Origin: Sphingomonas sp. 37zxx
GTDB lineage: Bacteria > Pseudomonadota > Alphaproteobacteria > Sphingomonadales > Sphingomonadaceae
Direction: 5' to 3'
Length of the DNA: 50,718 nucleotides
Assembly (NCBI RefSeq): GCF_000786205.1
Contig: NZ_JROH01000025.1
Coordinates: 1-50,718, forward strand
The notes under the pieces: model-generated
What the model was told of the DNA's origin: nothing
Seen by the model: the letters and a program-made list of their open reading frames with translations, nothing else
Database searches by the model: none
Part shown: piece by piece, positions 17,372 to 26,670 of the stretch
How positions within the stretch are numbered: the first letter of the stretch is position 1
Layout of the letters: every line of letters starts with the position of its first letter
Translations under genes and position numbers: made by a program

Positions 17372-17384
17372 GGCGCGCGCCATC

Positions 17385-18083
17385 ATGCATGAACAGCCTT
17401 TAGCGGTCGTCCTGGTATCGGGCGGTCTGGATTCGATGGTCGCAGCGGCGCGCGCGCGGGAGGATGGCTTCCGCGTGCTTGCGCTGTCGGTCGATTATAA
17501 CCAGCGACATCAGGTGGAACTGGCGGCGGCGCGGCGGATCGCGACGGCGCTGGGCGCGGTTCGGCATGTCGTATTGCCGCTCGACCTGACCGCTTTTGGT
17601 GGATCGGCACTGACGGCGGCGATCGACGTGCCCAAGGATGGTGCGGGCACTGCCGAGGATGGCGGCATCCCGGTGACCTATGTGCCTGCGCGCAACACGA
17701 TTTTCCTGAGCCTCGCGCTGGGCTGGGCCGAAGCGGCGGGCGCGCGTGATCTGTATATTGGGGTGAACGCGCTCGATTATTCGGGCTATCCCGATTGCCG
17801 CCCCGAGTTCATCGCCGCCTTTGAGGGGCTGGCCGAGCTGGCGACCAAGGCGGGCGTCGAGGGCGAGCCCTTTCGCATCCACGCGCCGCTCCAGCATCTG
17901 ACCAAGGCGGATATTGTGCGCGAGGCGGCTCGGCTGGGGCTGGATGCCGGGATGAGCTGGTCCTGCTATGATCCGGCGCCCGGCCATCTCCATTGCGGGC
18001 TGTGCGACAGTTGCCGGCTGCGCGCCAAGGGATTTGAGGAGGCCGGGCTGCCCGATCCGACCGCCTATGCCGTTCGCCCATGA
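17385..18083 (+). CDS. queC: 7-cyano-7-deazaguanine synthase
   Basis: The 232-residue QueC makes preQ0 from 7-carboxy-7-deazaguanine, ATP and ammonia in the queuosine pathway. The PP-loop SGGLDS spans residues 12-17. The C-terminal zinc site is built from SCYDP and HCGLCDSC cysteines. The ATG at 17385 matches family length; an in-frame start 54 bp upstream would be encoded by the palindrome and is rejected. The stop overlaps the queE start by four bases (ATGA), so the two are translationally coupled. queD and queF are not in this window. Confidence 0.94.
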   Translation: MHEQPLAVVLVSGGLDSMVAAARAREDGFRVLALSVDYNQRHQVELAAARRIATALGAVRHVVLPLDLTAFGGSALTAAIDVPKDGAGTAEDGGIPVTYVPARNTIFLSLALGWAEAAGARDLYIGVNALDYSGYPDCRPEFIAAFEGLAELATKAGVEGEPFRIHAPLQHLTKADIVREAARLGLDAGMSWSCYDPAPGHLHCGLCDSCRLRAKGFEEAGLPDPTAYAVRP

Positions 18084-18712
18084 GCTATGCGGTCAAGGAA
18101 CTGTTCCTGACGCTGCAGGGCGAGGGGTTTCACGCGGGCCGCCGTGCGGTGTTCGTTCGCTTTGCCGGGTGCAATCTGTGGTCGGGGCGTGAGCAGGACC
18201 GCGCGACCGCGGTGTGCCGGTTTTGCGATACCGATTTCGTCGGCATCGATGGCGATGGTGGCGGGCGCTTCGCCGATGCGGCCGCGCTGGTCGATGCTGT
18301 GGCATCGGCATGGGGGCCGTCGCGGCCATCGCGCTTCGTCGTGCTGACCGGTGGCGAGCCGATGTTGCAGATCGACGACGCGCTGGTCGGGGCACTGCAC
18401 GCGGCAGAGTTTCAGATCGCGATCGAAACCAATGGCACGATCGCGGTCAATCCCGGCATCGATTGGGTCTGTGTCAGTCCTAAGGCGGGCAGCGCGGTGG
18501 TGCAGCGATCGGGCGACGAGCTGAAGCTGGTATGGCCCCAGGCTGGCAGCGACATTGCCGAGATCGAGCGCTGGGATTTCCGGCATTTCCTGATCCAGCC
18601 GATGGACGACATCGCCGCCGAGGAAAACCGCGCCGCCGCGGTCGCGCTGGCGATGGCGCGACCCGGCTGGCGGCTGTCGCTGCAAACGCACAAGCTGCTC
18701 GGCCTGCGCTGA
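18080..18712 (+). CDS. queE: 7-carboxy-7-deazaguanine synthase (radical SAM)
   Basis: The 210-residue radical SAM enzyme converts 6-carboxytetrahydropterin to 7-carboxy-7-deazaguanine, the step before QueC. The cluster cysteines are Cys31, Cys46 and Cys49, spaced CX14CX2C instead of the canonical CX3CX2C. That expanded loop is known from the Burkholderia-type QueE class. LTGGEP follows as the SAM-binding element. It overlaps queC by four bases. Assignment rests on neighbour, length and the motif together, so it is firm despite the unusual cluster spacing. Confidence 0.93.
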   Translation: MSYAVKELFLTLQGEGFHAGRRAVFVRFAGCNLWSGREQDRATAVCRFCDTDFVGIDGDGGGRFADAAALVDAVASAWGPSRPSRFVVLTGGEPMLQIDDALVGALHAAEFQIAIETNGTIAVNPGIDWVCVSPKAGSAVVQRSGDELKLVWPQAGSDIAEIERWDFRHFLIQPMDDIAAEENRAAAVALAMARPGWRLSLQTHKLLGLR

Positions 18713-18801
18713 GCCTTGCTGGGCGGGTAAAGACCCGCCCGAAGCGTTGCTGGATGCCTTAAAGCGGGATAGCGCCGCGTTGATCCACGGCTTGTCTTGT
18801 C

Positions 18802-18876
18802 CGTCATTCCCGCGAAGGCGGGAATCCATGTTCCAGTGCCGTGATTATGGCTTCCCGCCTTCGCGGGAATGACAAC
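18802..18876. repeat. Palindromic repeat, CGCGAAGGCGGG type (second copy)
   Basis: Arms CGTCATTCCCGCGAAGGCGG (from 18802) and CCGCCTTCGCGGGAATGAC (to about 18873) are near-perfect complements, with a loop of about 17 bp. This is the same family as 15588-15688. It lies between convergent queE and the secreted-protein gene. Confidence 0.9.
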
Positions 18877-18903
18877 GAAGAGCTGTCATCAAGCCATGAT
18901 GTT

Positions 18904-19629
18904 TTAGCGGTTCGCCACTGCCGTGGTCGGCGGGGTTGCCGCCATGCGATAATAGACCTGGCCGCAGCGTTTTTCCTGCCAGATGTCCTTGCGCCAGCAT
19001 TTCTTGTCGTTGAAATTGGCCGGAAGTTGCGGCGCGCTTGCGGCAAGATAGGCATAGCCGCCGCTGCGGAACTGCTGTTCGCCCCAGGGGCGCAGCGCGT
19101 TGCGAAGCTCCTGCATCCGCGTTGCCGCGAAATCGCCAAGCTCGCCGCGCTTGACGTAAAGCGCGTCCCGACCGACGTTGGATGCGATCTGGCAAAAGAT
19201 GCGCTGCGCCGCCACCGTCGAAAAGCCCGAATAGACGCGGGTGCCGAATTGATCGAACGCAGTCTGTCCTGCCTTGGTCGTTTTATTGACCCGGCGGAAA
19301 TATTTCATCAGATCTTCGAAATCGTCGCGCAGCTCGTCGGTATGGTTGCGCAGCATCGCGTTGTAATTGCTCAGCGTCAGCAGGGTCGGCTCGAACTGGC
19401 ATTGCAGCGCCGCGACGTTCAGTGCTGCGCGCAGGTTCCACAGCAGCGCCGCGCGATGTTCGGTGGGCGTCGCACCGGGCAGGTCTTGCCCCAGAATTCC
19501 CGGTTCCGCCCCGGTCACGCGCGGTCCGCTCAAATCCTTCGACTTGAAATAGAACTGCGCTGAGGCAGGGGTGGATAGCAGCATGGTCGCAACGCCGGCG
19601 ACCACCAGACCAATACGCAACACGTTCAT
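18904..19629 (-). CDS. Conserved secreted protein, unknown function
   Basis: The 241-residue protein has a clear signal peptide (residues 1-25, cleavage after STPASA). A mostly helical periplasmic domain follows with four or so Cys (LQCQF, IFCQIA, KKCWRK, KRCGQ) that could form disulfides. I do not recognise a characterised family; its even composition and codon use show that it is a real gene, probably confined to sphingomonads. No operon partner is evident: the gene downstream (queE) is convergent, and the next one upstream on this strand ends 270 bp away, behind its own terminator. Confidence 0.7.
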   Translation of the reverse strand: MNVLRIGLVVAGVATMLLSTPASAQFYFKSKDLSGPRVTGAEPGILGQDLPGATPTEHRAALLWNLRAALNVAALQCQFEPTLLTLSNYNAMLRNHTDELRDDFEDLMKYFRRVNKTTKAGQTAFDQFGTRVYSGFSTVAAQRIFCQIASNVGRDALYVKRGELGDFAATRMQELRNALRPWGEQQFRSGGYAYLAASAPQLPANFNDKKCWRKDIWQEKRCGQVYYRMAATPPTTAVANR

Positions 19630-19828
19630 AGCAGCCTCTCACTCTGACCGGCCAAGCCCCGCGCCGGATCATCGATCAAAGGGTTAAGCGTTTTTCGGCG
19701 TCGGCCCAAGGGGCTTTTTGCGCTCGGGGGGTGCGGCACGTCGCAAAAAGTGGCGGTCGTGATCATTCAGCGCCGGATATGGCGGGCCGTTACGCTGCCG
19801 TCGCGGAAGCAGAAAAGTCGACTCGGCA
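19630..19828. other. Intergenic stretch without a clear gene
   Basis: This gap has no gene I can support. On the minus strand a reading frame ending at 19684 gives a plausible-looking tail (HDRHFLRRAAPPERKKP), but its only ATG lies inside the terminator at 19831-19861 and no good start or ribosome-binding site is seen nearer. It may be a small gene with an unusual start, or chance. Confidence 0.3.
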
Positions 19829-19830
19829 TG

Positions 19831-19861
19831 AAAAAGGCCGCCCGGTTGCCCGGGCGGCCTT
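19831..19861 (-). terminator. Intrinsic terminator of the Met-rich lipoprotein gene
   Basis: Read on the minus strand, AAGGCCGCCCGG-GCAA-CCGGGCGGCCTT continues into TTT, giving a perfect 12-bp stem with a T tail. It lies 38 bp past the stop of the small lipoprotein gene. Confidence 0.9.
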
Positions 19862-19899
19862 ACCATCGTGGTCGAAGGCTGACGCCGCCGACCGCGTGA

Positions 19900-20175
19900 T
19901 TACATCGCGTTCGACGTCATCGTGTCGTTCGACATCATCATGTCGTTCGACATCATGGTGTCGTTCATCATCATGGCGTCGTTGCCCATCATGGCGCCGT
20001 CAACGGCGGTCATGTTGTCGGTCATCGTGCCGTCCATCATCGGATCGGTGGTGTTCAGATCGGTGACGATGGTGTTGTCGGTGGTGGTTTCGGTGGTTTC
20101 GCCGCAGGCCGAAACCAGCAGCGCCGCGCTGGCGATCATCGAACCGGTGACGACCTTTGAAATGAATGAACGCAT
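19900..20175 (-). CDS. Small Met/Asn/Asp-rich lipoprotein
   Basis: The 91-residue protein has a lipoprotein signal (LLVSACG, lipidated Cys at about residue 24). After a Thr-rich stretch comes a low-complexity tail made of degenerate MMSND/MMNDT units. Fourteen or more Met fall in the last 45 residues. The tail is encoded by short tandem repeats. Function is unknown; Met clusters can bind Cu(I), but Asn/Asp partners and lack of His make that only a guess. Start at 20175 was chosen for the signal peptide and an AGGGAG site; an upstream ATG would add 22 unlikely residues. Confidence 0.75.
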   Translation of the reverse strand: MRSFISKVVTGSMIASAALLVSACGETTETTTDNTIVTDLNTTDPMMDGTMTDNMTAVDGAMMGNDAMMMNDTMMSNDMMMSNDTMTSNAM

Positions 20176-20262
20176 GTGGAGCTCCCTTGATAATGGACTT
20201 GGTTGGCCGAAGGCCGTTAATACCCAAACCGTAGTATGCATTAAACCGTTAGCGCACGCCCC

Positions 20263-20925
20263 TCAAGCCCAATCATCATGACCGTGCAAAGCGCGCAGAA
20301 ACGCAGGACAACACAACGCAAGTGCAGCATCAAAGGTTGCGGCGGGGACGTTTTTTCCCAGCAAAGCGGCGCTGGTGACGGGAAATTCGGGCAGGCCGCA
20401 CGGCACGATACCGCCGAAATGGGCGAGATCGGGTGCCAGATTGACCGCAAATCCGTGCAGCGTCACCCATTGGCGCACGCGCACCCCGATCGCGCCGATT
20501 TTCGCCTCGGTACCGCCATCGGCGGTCCATATGCCGACGCGATCGGGCACGGCGAAGGCGGTGATGCCGACCTCGCCCAGCGCTGCGATCACCCAGGATT
20601 CGAGCGCATGGACATAACGGCGCACGTCCCGCCCGCGCGCGCCCAGGTTTAGCTGGACATAGCCGATGCGCTGGCCCGGCCCATGATAGGTGTACCGGCC
20701 GCCGCGCCCGCTTTTGAACACCGGAAAGCGCGGATCGAGCAATTCGATCGGGTCGGCGCTGGTCCCTGCGGTATACAGCGGCGGATGTTCGAGCAGCCAT
20801 ATGCGCTCGGGTGCGGTGCCGGCATGAATCGCGGCGGCCCGCGCCTCCATATCGGCGACCGAGTCCTGATATTGGACTTGTTCCGGCGCGATCGACCATT
20901 CGACGCCATCGATCGCGGTCGGCAC
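20263..20925 (-). CDS. lipB: Octanoyltransferase
   Basis: The roughly 220-residue LipB transfers octanoyl from acyl carrier protein to lipoyl domains, the first step of lipoate synthesis. Visible signatures are [25 protein letters not shown] with the catalytic Lys, and PCGL with the acyl-acceptor Cys. The start is uncertain. A GTG at 20925 gives family-like length, two TTG codons at 20937 and 20946 are alternatives, and the distant ATG at 21060 overlaps the divergent gene. No strong ribosome-binding site distinguishes them. Confidence 0.88.
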   Translation of the reverse strand: MPTAIDGVEWSIAPEQVQYQDSVADMEARAAAIHAGTAPERIWLLEHPPLYTAGTSADPIELLDPRFPVFKSGRGGRYTYHGPGQRIGYVQLNLGARGRDVRRYVHALESWVIAALGEVGITAFAVPDRVGIWTADGGTEAKIGAIGVRVRQWVTLHGFAVNLAPDLAHFGGIVPCGLPEFPVTSAALLGKNVPAATFDAALALCCPAFLRALHGHDDWA

Positions 20926-21006
20926 ATCGGGAGACAAGGTTGGCAAGGACAATCGGCTTCGGCTACGGGGTTGATCTATCCAGCCCAAATGATCGGGGAA
21001 TGCCGC

Positions 21007-21840
21007 ATGGTCAAGATGAGCACCGTCTGGGATCGGACGACTGAGTTTCTGGGCACGCATGCAGCAGCGGTCATGCCGATCGCTGTATTGGCGATCCTGC
21101 TGCCGACTGTGCTGGCGGGCACGCTCGAGGCTTGGCGACTGACGCTCGATCCGTTCAGTCAGGCGGCGATCGGCGTCGGCGGGCTGGTGCTGACGATCGT
21201 GACCCTGTGGGGAACCACCGCGATTACCGCGCTTGCGATCGAGCCGGTGGGGGCTGCGGGGGCAGCGGCGATCGCGAATCGGCGGCTATTGCCCGTGATC
21301 GGCGTCACCATCGCCTTGCTGCTGGGCCTGAGCCTGTTGTTGCTGCCGGCGCTGGGCATCGTGCTGGTTGGCGGGATCGATATTGCGGCCCTGGCGTCGG
21401 CGCAGTCCGGGACGATGCCCGACATCAACCCGACGGCGGTGTTGGCGGCGGCGGCTTATGTGTTGGTGGCGAGCTTGGTGCTGCTGTGGCTCGCCGCGCG
21501 GCTGGTGATCGTCACCCCGGTCGTGGTTGCCGAGCGGCGCGGGCTGGGCGCCATTACCCGTGCCTGGCAATTGTCGCGCGGCCATGCCCTGCGGATCATC
21601 GGCATGATCCTGCTATATGGTCTGATCGCGGGGATCGCCACGCTCGCGGCGCAGGCAGCGTTCGGCACCATTTTGGGACTGACGCTGGGTACGCCTGGCA
21701 CCTTCGGTATCGATACGGTGCTGACCGCGCTGCTGGTCGGGGTCGTCACCGTCGTTATTTCGGTGGTGCAGTCGGTGTTCGTTGCCAAGCTGTATTCGGC
21801 ACTCGCACCGCAGCGCAGCCTGGCCGAAGAATTTGCCTGA
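21007..21840 (+). CDS. Integral membrane protein, unknown function
   Basis: The 277-residue protein has about six hydrophobic segments rich in Leu, Ala and Val. The cytoplasmic-looking [22 protein letters not shown] stretch resembles glycerophosphodiester-phosphodiesterase membrane-domain-like proteins. No catalytic motif is visible. Two ATGs three codons apart can serve as start; the first is used here. The next gene encodes a similar protein (GAQSPVQAISRSFALTKGRG occupies the corresponding place), starts 10 bp downstream and is likely cotranscribed, so the pair may form a complex or be a duplication. Confidence 0.75.
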   Translation: MVKMSTVWDRTTEFLGTHAAAVMPIAVLAILLPTVLAGTLEAWRLTLDPFSQAAIGVGGLVLTIVTLWGTTAITALAIEPVGAAGAAAIANRRLLPVIGVTIALLLGLSLLLLPALGIVLVGGIDIAALASAQSGTMPDINPTAVLAAAAYVLVASLVLLWLAARLVIVTPVVVAERRGLGAITRAWQLSRGHALRIIGMILLYGLIAGIATLAAQAAFGTILGLTLGTPGTFGIDTVLTALLVGVVTVVISVVQSVFVAKLYSALAPQRSLAEEFA

Positions 21841-21850
21841 TCCTGCAAAA

Positions 21851-22588
21851 ATGCGTTTTTCGATGGGGCATCTGATCGCCGATGCCCAGCGCATGTGGCG
21901 TGCCGAGCGACCGCTGCTGTTGCCGATAGCGGGGCTGTTCTACTTCCTGCCGACGCTCGCCCTGCTGTTGCTGTTGCCGCAGCCTGCCGAAATCACCGAC
22001 CCCGGCACCGATGCCGCCAGCCAGGCATTGATCGCCTACACGCTCGACAATGCCGGATCGATCCTGTCGGCGAACCTTGCCAATCTGTTCGGCGCGGCGG
22101 TCGTGCTGCTGCTGTTCCTGGGTCGCCCGCAATTGACGGCGTCGGACGCCTTGCGCCGGGCGCTGACCTTGCTGCCGATTTTCCTGATCGCGGTGATTTC
22201 GGTCTGGGCCGGAGTATTCGTCGGCGGGCTGATGTTCGTGTTGCCGGGGCTGTATCTGGTCGGCCGCAGCTTCCTGGTGACCGCGGTGATTGCGAGCGAA
22301 GGCGCGCAAAGTCCGGTACAGGCGATCAGTCGATCGTTCGCGCTGACCAAGGGGCGCGGCTGGTTGTTCTTCTCCCTGGTCGCCGCCGTGTTCCTGACCG
22401 GGCAGGTCGGCGTGATGATCGCGGGCAGCATCGATCGCGCGATGATCGCCAGCGGCATGGCGTCGCCGGTTACCGTCTTCCTCTTCAACGCGAGTGCGGC
22501 CCTGGCATCGACCGCCGCATCGCTGGCGACCTTGCTGCTCGAGGTTGCGGCCTATCGCCGCCTGGCGGGATCGAGCAACGGGATTTGA
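21851..22588 (+). CDS. Integral membrane protein, paralogue-like neighbour
   Basis: The 245-residue protein has about six membrane segments. The conserved ISRSFALTKGRGW segment near residues 157-170 is placed like the [12 protein letters not shown] segment of the preceding protein, as in glycerophosphodiester-phosphodiesterase membrane-domain-like families. Function is unknown. It is 10 bp behind its partner. Its last 37 bp overlap the 3' end of the convergent acetyltransferase gene. Both C-termini look authentic, so the overlap is probably real. Confidence 0.75.
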   Translation: MRFSMGHLIADAQRMWRAERPLLLPIAGLFYFLPTLALLLLLPQPAEITDPGTDAASQALIAYTLDNAGSILSANLANLFGAAVVLLLFLGRPQLTASDALRRALTLLPIFLIAVISVWAGVFVGGLMFVLPGLYLVGRSFLVTAVIASEGAQSPVQAISRSFALTKGRGWLFFSLVAAVFLTGQVGVMIAGSIDRAMIASGMASPVTVFLFNASAALASTAASLATLLLEVAAYRRLAGSSNGI

Positions 22589-23151
22589 GGCGCGGTTTCC
22601 GGGGGCAGGATGCCGCTTAGCCGGGGATCGGGAAAGGTCTCCATCGTCCGGCGAAAGGCGACGAAGCCGCTGCGGCGATAAAAATCGAGCGCGCGATGGT
22701 GATCGAGCGTGCAGCTATGCACCCACATCCGCTTCACCTCCCGGGTCCAGCCGAGCATCAGCGCGTTGGCCATCAGCCAGCGTCCGTCACCGCGCCCGAT
22801 GCGTTCGGGGATCAATCCGAAATAGGAAAGCTCGCAGGTGTTCGCATGGCGATGGTCTAACTCGAGAAACCCGACCTCTATTCCCGCGCGATCGACGGCG
22901 GCATAGATCGAGATGCCGGGATCGTGGATGATCGCGGCGAGCAGGTCATCGGCCATCACCAGCCGCGAATACCATAGCCAGGGCGCACCGATTCGCGCGA
23001 ACAAGGCGCGGTAGCGGGCAAGCGTTGGCTGCTCCCACCGCACCAGCCGCAATTCGGAGGGCGGCATCGGGGCGGGGCGTGGCCGTTGCAGCATCTCCAG
23101 CGTGGTGACGATGGTCGCAAGATGCCCGTCGGGCACCGGCGTCAGCCCCAT
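22552..23151 (-). CDS. GNAT-family N-acetyltransferase
   Basis: The 199-residue protein has the GNAT fold. Strands around VGFLELDHR and CELSYFGLIPE lead to the acetyl-CoA loop RIGRGDGRWLMANAL, and a late ALDFYRRSGFVAF motif typical of the family follows. Acceptor substrate is unknown. The gene starts 3 bp after hemF and is the last of a trmL-hemF-acetyltransferase run. Its 3' end overlaps the convergent membrane-protein gene by 37 bp. Confidence 0.85.
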   Translation of the reverse strand: MGLTPVPDGHLATIVTTLEMLQRPRPAPMPPSELRLVRWEQPTLARYRALFARIGAPWLWYSRLVMADDLLAAIIHDPGISIYAAVDRAGIEVGFLELDHRHANTCELSYFGLIPERIGRGDGRWLMANALMLGWTREVKRMWVHSCTLDHHRALDFYRRSGFVAFRRTMETFPDPRLSGILPPETAPQIPLLDPARRR

Positions 23152-23154
23152 CGA

Positions 23155-23997
23155 TCAGCTCCAGGTGGCGCGCGGGGGCAGGCTCATCAAAATGGCTTCG
23201 ATATTGCCGCCGGTCTTCAATCCGAACAGCGTGCCGCGATCATGGACGAGGTTGAATTCGGCATAGCGGCCACGCCATTCGAGCATGACCGCCTCTTCCT
23301 CCGCCGTCCATGGCATGTCCATCCGCCGCCGGACGATTCGCGGATAGCTGTCGAGAAACGCCTCGCCGACCGATTGGGTCAGCGCGAAATTGGCGTCGAA
23401 ATCGCCGTCCATATGGTCGTAAAAAATCCCGCCGACGCCGCGCGCGACGCCGCGATGGGGGATCCAGAAATATTCCTCCGCCCATTGTTTGAATCGCGGA
23501 TAATAGCTTGGATCATGCGCGTCGCAGGCGGCCTGCATCGCGCCATGAAAGTCTTCGGTGTCCTCGGCATAGGGCAAGGGCGGGTTGAGATCGCCGCCGC
23601 CGCCGAACCAGCGCTTGGTGGTGACCAGAAATCGGGTGTTCATATGGACGGCGGGGACATGCGGATTGGTCATGTGCGCGACCAGGCTGATGCCGGTGGC
23701 AAAGAAGCGCGGGTCGCTGTCGGCCCCGTGGATCGACTTGGCGAAATCGCCTTCGAACGTGCCGCCGACGGTCGAGACGTTGACGCCGACCTTTTCGAAT
23801 ACCTTCCCCTTCATTACGCCGCGAACGCCGCCGCCGCCGGGTTCGCCCGAAGGATCGATTCGATCCCAGGGGGTATATTCGAAGCTGGCATCGGAGCCGG
23901 CGTCGCGCTCAATGGCTTCAAAGGCTGAACAGATGCGGTCGCGAAGGCTTTCGAACCAGGTGCGGGCGGCAGTTTGCTGCGGGTCAAGCGGTTGCAT
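23155..23997 (-). CDS. hemF: Oxygen-dependent coproporphyrinogen III oxidase
   Basis: The 280-residue HemF decarboxylates coproporphyrinogen III to protoporphyrinogen IX using O2, late in haem synthesis. Family segments are GGGGVRGVMKG, NPHVPAVHMNTRF, WFGGGGDLNP, GVGGIFYDH and the C-terminal YAEFNLVHDRGTLFGLKTGG. Length is normal. It lies 85 bp downstream of trmL and 3 bp before the acetyltransferase on the same strand. Haem supply fits the nearby cytochrome bc1 operon. Confidence 0.95.
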   Translation of the reverse strand: MQPLDPQQTAARTWFESLRDRICSAFEAIERDAGSDASFEYTPWDRIDPSGEPGGGGVRGVMKGKVFEKVGVNVSTVGGTFEGDFAKSIHGADSDPRFFATGISLVAHMTNPHVPAVHMNTRFLVTTKRWFGGGGDLNPPLPYAEDTEDFHGAMQAACDAHDPSYYPRFKQWAEEYFWIPHRGVARGVGGIFYDHMDGDFDANFALTQSVGEAFLDSYPRIVRRRMDMPWTAEEEAVMLEWRGRYAEFNLVHDRGTLFGLKTGGNIEAILMSLPPRATWS

Positions 23998-24082
23998 GGG
24001 CGCAGGTTAGCGCGCCGCGCGGGGGAGGGGAAGCGGGCGGTTGATCGAGGTTTCGGTCGCGCTGGCGCGAAGGATTTGCCGA

Positions 24083-24547
24083 TCAGCCCCCGCTGCCCGG
24101 CCAGCCCCCCGTTTGTTGCAGCGCCGCGCCCAGGACCAATGCGACGCTCACCCCGACGTTGAGCGAGCGCATGCCCGGCATCATCGGCACCACCACCCGC
24201 GAATCAGCGCGGTCATGGACGTGATCGGGCACGCCGGTGCCTTCGGAGCCGAACAACAGCGTATCGTTTTCCTCGAACATGGCAGCGTCGAGCCGCGTCG
24301 CGCCCTTGGTCGTCGCCAGCACCAGCCGCCCCTGCAACGCCGCTTCGAATGCGGCAAAGTCGGCATGGCGGGTCACCTGCGCCGCCCGGGCATAATCCAT
24401 GCCGGCGCGCGCCAATGCCCGGTCGCTGAAGGTAAACCCCATCGGCTCGATCAGATCGACCGCGACGTTCATGCACGCTGCGGTGCGCAGAATCGCGCCG
24501 ACATTGCCGGCGATGTCGGGTTCGAACAGGGCTATACGCATCTTCAA
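24083..24547 (-). CDS. trmL: tRNA (cytidine/uridine-34 2'-O)-methyltransferase
   Basis: The 154-residue SPOUT methyltransferase should methylate the ribose of nucleotide 34 in tRNA-Leu. Motifs are PDIAGNVGAILRTAACM near the N-terminus, LFGSEGTGVP, and the C-terminal knot segment VVPMMPGMRSLNVGVSVALVLG. Start may be the first ATG at 24547 or the second at 24541, where homologues usually begin. It is divergent from petA with 189 bp between and heads the trmL-hemF-acetyltransferase run. Confidence 0.9.
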   Translation of the reverse strand: MKMRIALFEPDIAGNVGAILRTAACMNVAVDLIEPMGFTFSDRALARAGMDYARAAQVTRHADFAAFEAALQGRLVLATTKGATRLDAAMFEENDTLLFGSEGTGVPDHVHDRADSRVVVPMMPGMRSLNVGVSVALVLGAALQQTGGWPGSGG

Positions 24548-24736
24548 TATCCAAGCAGATTGGGGCCGGGCGCGCTACCGCCGAAATGGGGTGTTGGCAA
24601 AAGGCCATGTCCAAGTCTATCAGGCCGCAGCCCCCGCATGTCCGGTGGGTCTGGCGTGACCGCACGGCTTCGCCTCGCATTGCAGGCGACATCGTGCGAC
24701 TCACCGCTCAAGGCATTGGTTTTCAAGGGCTGACGC

Positions 24737-25312
24737 ATGGCTACGGTTGATACGACTATCCCGCACAACGAATCGCTCGGCGAAGGGCCGGCCGATCCAC
24801 GTCGCCGCGATTATATGGCGATTGGCGCGGTTGCCTTCGCCGGAGTCGGCGCAGGTGTGATCGCGCTGCCGCTCATCAATTCGATGAGCCCGGCGGCCGA
24901 TACGCTGGCGGCATCGAGCACCGAAATCGACATTTCGGCGATCCAGCCGGGGCAGTCGATCAAATCGAGCTTCCGAAAACAGCCGCTGTTCGTCCGCAAC
25001 CTGACGCCGCAAGAGATTGCAGCAGCCGACGCCACCCCGCTGAGCGACCTGCGCGATCCGCAGACGCTCGCTGACCGTACCAAGGCGGGCAAGTCGAACT
25101 GGCTGGTGACGATGGGTGTCTGCACCCATCTGGGCTGCGTGCCGCTGGGCGCGGGCGAGGGCGAGAATAAGGGCGCATTCGGCGGTTATTTCTGCCCGTG
25201 CCATGGTTCCGCCTATGATACAGCAGGGCGGATCCGTTCCGGCCCGGCACCGACGAACCTTGCGGTTCCCGAATATGCATTCACCACCGACACCATGATA
25301 ACGGTCGGCTGA
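24737..25312 (+). CDS. petA: Ubiquinol-cytochrome c reductase, Rieske subunit
   Basis: The 191-residue Rieske protein carries the 2Fe-2S cluster of the cytochrome bc1 complex. Box I is CTHLGC (cluster ligands Cys129 and His131, disulfide Cys134). Box II is CPCHGS (ligands Cys153 and His156, disulfide Cys155). An N-terminal membrane anchor follows DPRRRDYM, which also fits a Tat-type RR signal. It is the first gene of petABC, with 11 bp to petB. Confidence 0.97.
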   Translation: MATVDTTIPHNESLGEGPADPRRRDYMAIGAVAFAGVGAGVIALPLINSMSPAADTLAASSTEIDISAIQPGQSIKSSFRKQPLFVRNLTPQEIAAADATPLSDLRDPQTLADRTKAGKSNWLVTMGVCTHLGCVPLGAGEGENKGAFGGYFCPCHGSAYDTAGRIRSGPAPTNLAVPEYAFTTDTMITVG

Positions 25313-25323
25313 GGAGCGAGCAG

Positions 25324-26640
25324 ATGAGCTTCCCCTGGGCAAAGCAGTATGAGCCGGCGTCGCCGGTTTCCAAGTGGATCGACGAGCGGCTGCCCGTGCC
25401 GCGTCTGGTCTACAACGCCGTCGGTGCCGGTTATCCGGTGCCACGCAACCTGAATTATTTCTGGAACTTCGGTGTGCTCGCTGGCGCGGCCCTGGGTATC
25501 CAGATCATCACCGGCATTTTCCTGGCGATGAACTATTCGACTGACGCGATGACCGCGTTTTTCTCGGTCGAACGGATCATGCGCGACGTGCCCGCCGGCT
25601 GGCTGCTGCGCTATGCCCATGCCAACGGCGCATCGATGTTCTTCATCGTGGTGTATATCCACATCTGTCGCGGTCTCTATTACGGCTCGTACAAAGCGCC
25701 GCGAGAGATGATCTGGCTGCTCGGCGTGGTCATCTTCCTGTTGATGATGGCGACCGCGTTCATGGGCTATGTGCTGCCATGGGGCCAGATGAGCTTCTGG
25801 GGCGCGCAGGTGATCACCGGCTTCTTCTCGGCGCTGCCGCTGGTCGGCGAGCCGATCCGCATCTGGCTGCTCGGTGGCTATGCCCCCGATGCCGCTGCGC
25901 TGAACCGTTTCTTCTCGTTGCACTATCTGCTGCCGTTCGTAACCGCCGGTGTGATTATCCTGCACATCTGGGCGCTGCACATTCCCGGCTCGAACAACCC
26001 GACCGGCGTTGGCGTCAAGGGTCCGCAGGATACGGTGCCGTTCCACCCCTATTACACTGCCAAGGACGGTTTCGGCCTGGGCGTGTTCCTGCTGGTGTTT
26101 GCGGGCTTCCTGTTCTTCGCACCGAACATGCTGGGTCACCCCGACAACTACATCCAGGCGAACCCGCTTTCGACGCCCGCGCACATCGTGCCCGAATGGT
26201 ATTTCCTGCCATTCTACGCGATTTTGAAGAGCTTCACCGCCAACTTTATCCTGGACGCAAAGCTCTGGGGCGTACTGGCGATGTTCGGCTCGATCCTGCT
26301 GCTGTTCTTCCTGCCATGGCTTGATCGTTCGCCGGTGCGTTCGTCGAACTATCGCCCTAAGAACCGCATGTTCCTGATCGTGCTGCTGATCGACGTGCTG
26401 GTGCTGGGCTATGTCGGCGGTGCCGAAGCCAGCAACTTCAACGTCATGATCGGCCAGATCGCGACGACCTATTATTTCCTCCACTTCCTGGTCATCCTGC
26501 CGATCGTGTCGGCTGCCGAGCGTCCGCGCCCGCTGCCCAATTCGATCACCGAGGCTGTGCTGAAGTGTAAGGGCGGTACCAGCCCTGCTCAGACCGCCAT
26601 CCCCGGCGCGCATGGTGCGCAGCCGCAGCCTGCCGAATAA
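25324..26640 (+). CDS. petB: Ubiquinol-cytochrome c reductase, cytochrome b
   Basis: The 438-residue cytochrome b has eight or more membrane segments and holds the two b haems and both quinone sites. Two His pairs on membrane helices are visible ([22 protein letters not shown] region and the SLHYLLPFV...[10 protein letters not shown] region). The Qo-site PEWY motif is at [14 protein letters not shown]. The C-terminal extension is Pro/Ala-rich. It follows petA by 11 bp and precedes petC by 30 bp. Confidence 0.97.
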   Translation: MSFPWAKQYEPASPVSKWIDERLPVPRLVYNAVGAGYPVPRNLNYFWNFGVLAGAALGIQIITGIFLAMNYSTDAMTAFFSVERIMRDVPAGWLLRYAHANGASMFFIVVYIHICRGLYYGSYKAPREMIWLLGVVIFLLMMATAFMGYVLPWGQMSFWGAQVITGFFSALPLVGEPIRIWLLGGYAPDAAALNRFFSLHYLLPFVTAGVIILHIWALHIPGSNNPTGVGVKGPQDTVPFHPYYTAKDGFGLGVFLLVFAGFLFFAPNMLGHPDNYIQANPLSTPAHIVPEWYFLPFYAILKSFTANFILDAKLWGVLAMFGSILLLFFLPWLDRSPVRSSNYRPKNRMFLIVLLIDVLVLGYVGGAEASNFNVMIGQIATTYYFLHFLVILPIVSAAERPRPLPNSITEAVLKCKGGTSPAQTAIPGAHGAQPQPAE

Positions 26641-26670
26641 GCCAGTCGAACCAAGGACGAGACGACCCTC

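Noticed and set aside
17331..17384. Upstream in-frame start for queC
   Set aside because: It would translate the right arm of a palindromic element; the ATG at 17385 gives the family-typical N-terminus.
24594..24623. Promoter TTGGCA-17/18-TATCAG before petA
   Set aside because: The -10 match is poor and spacing ambiguous, so it was not listed as a feature.
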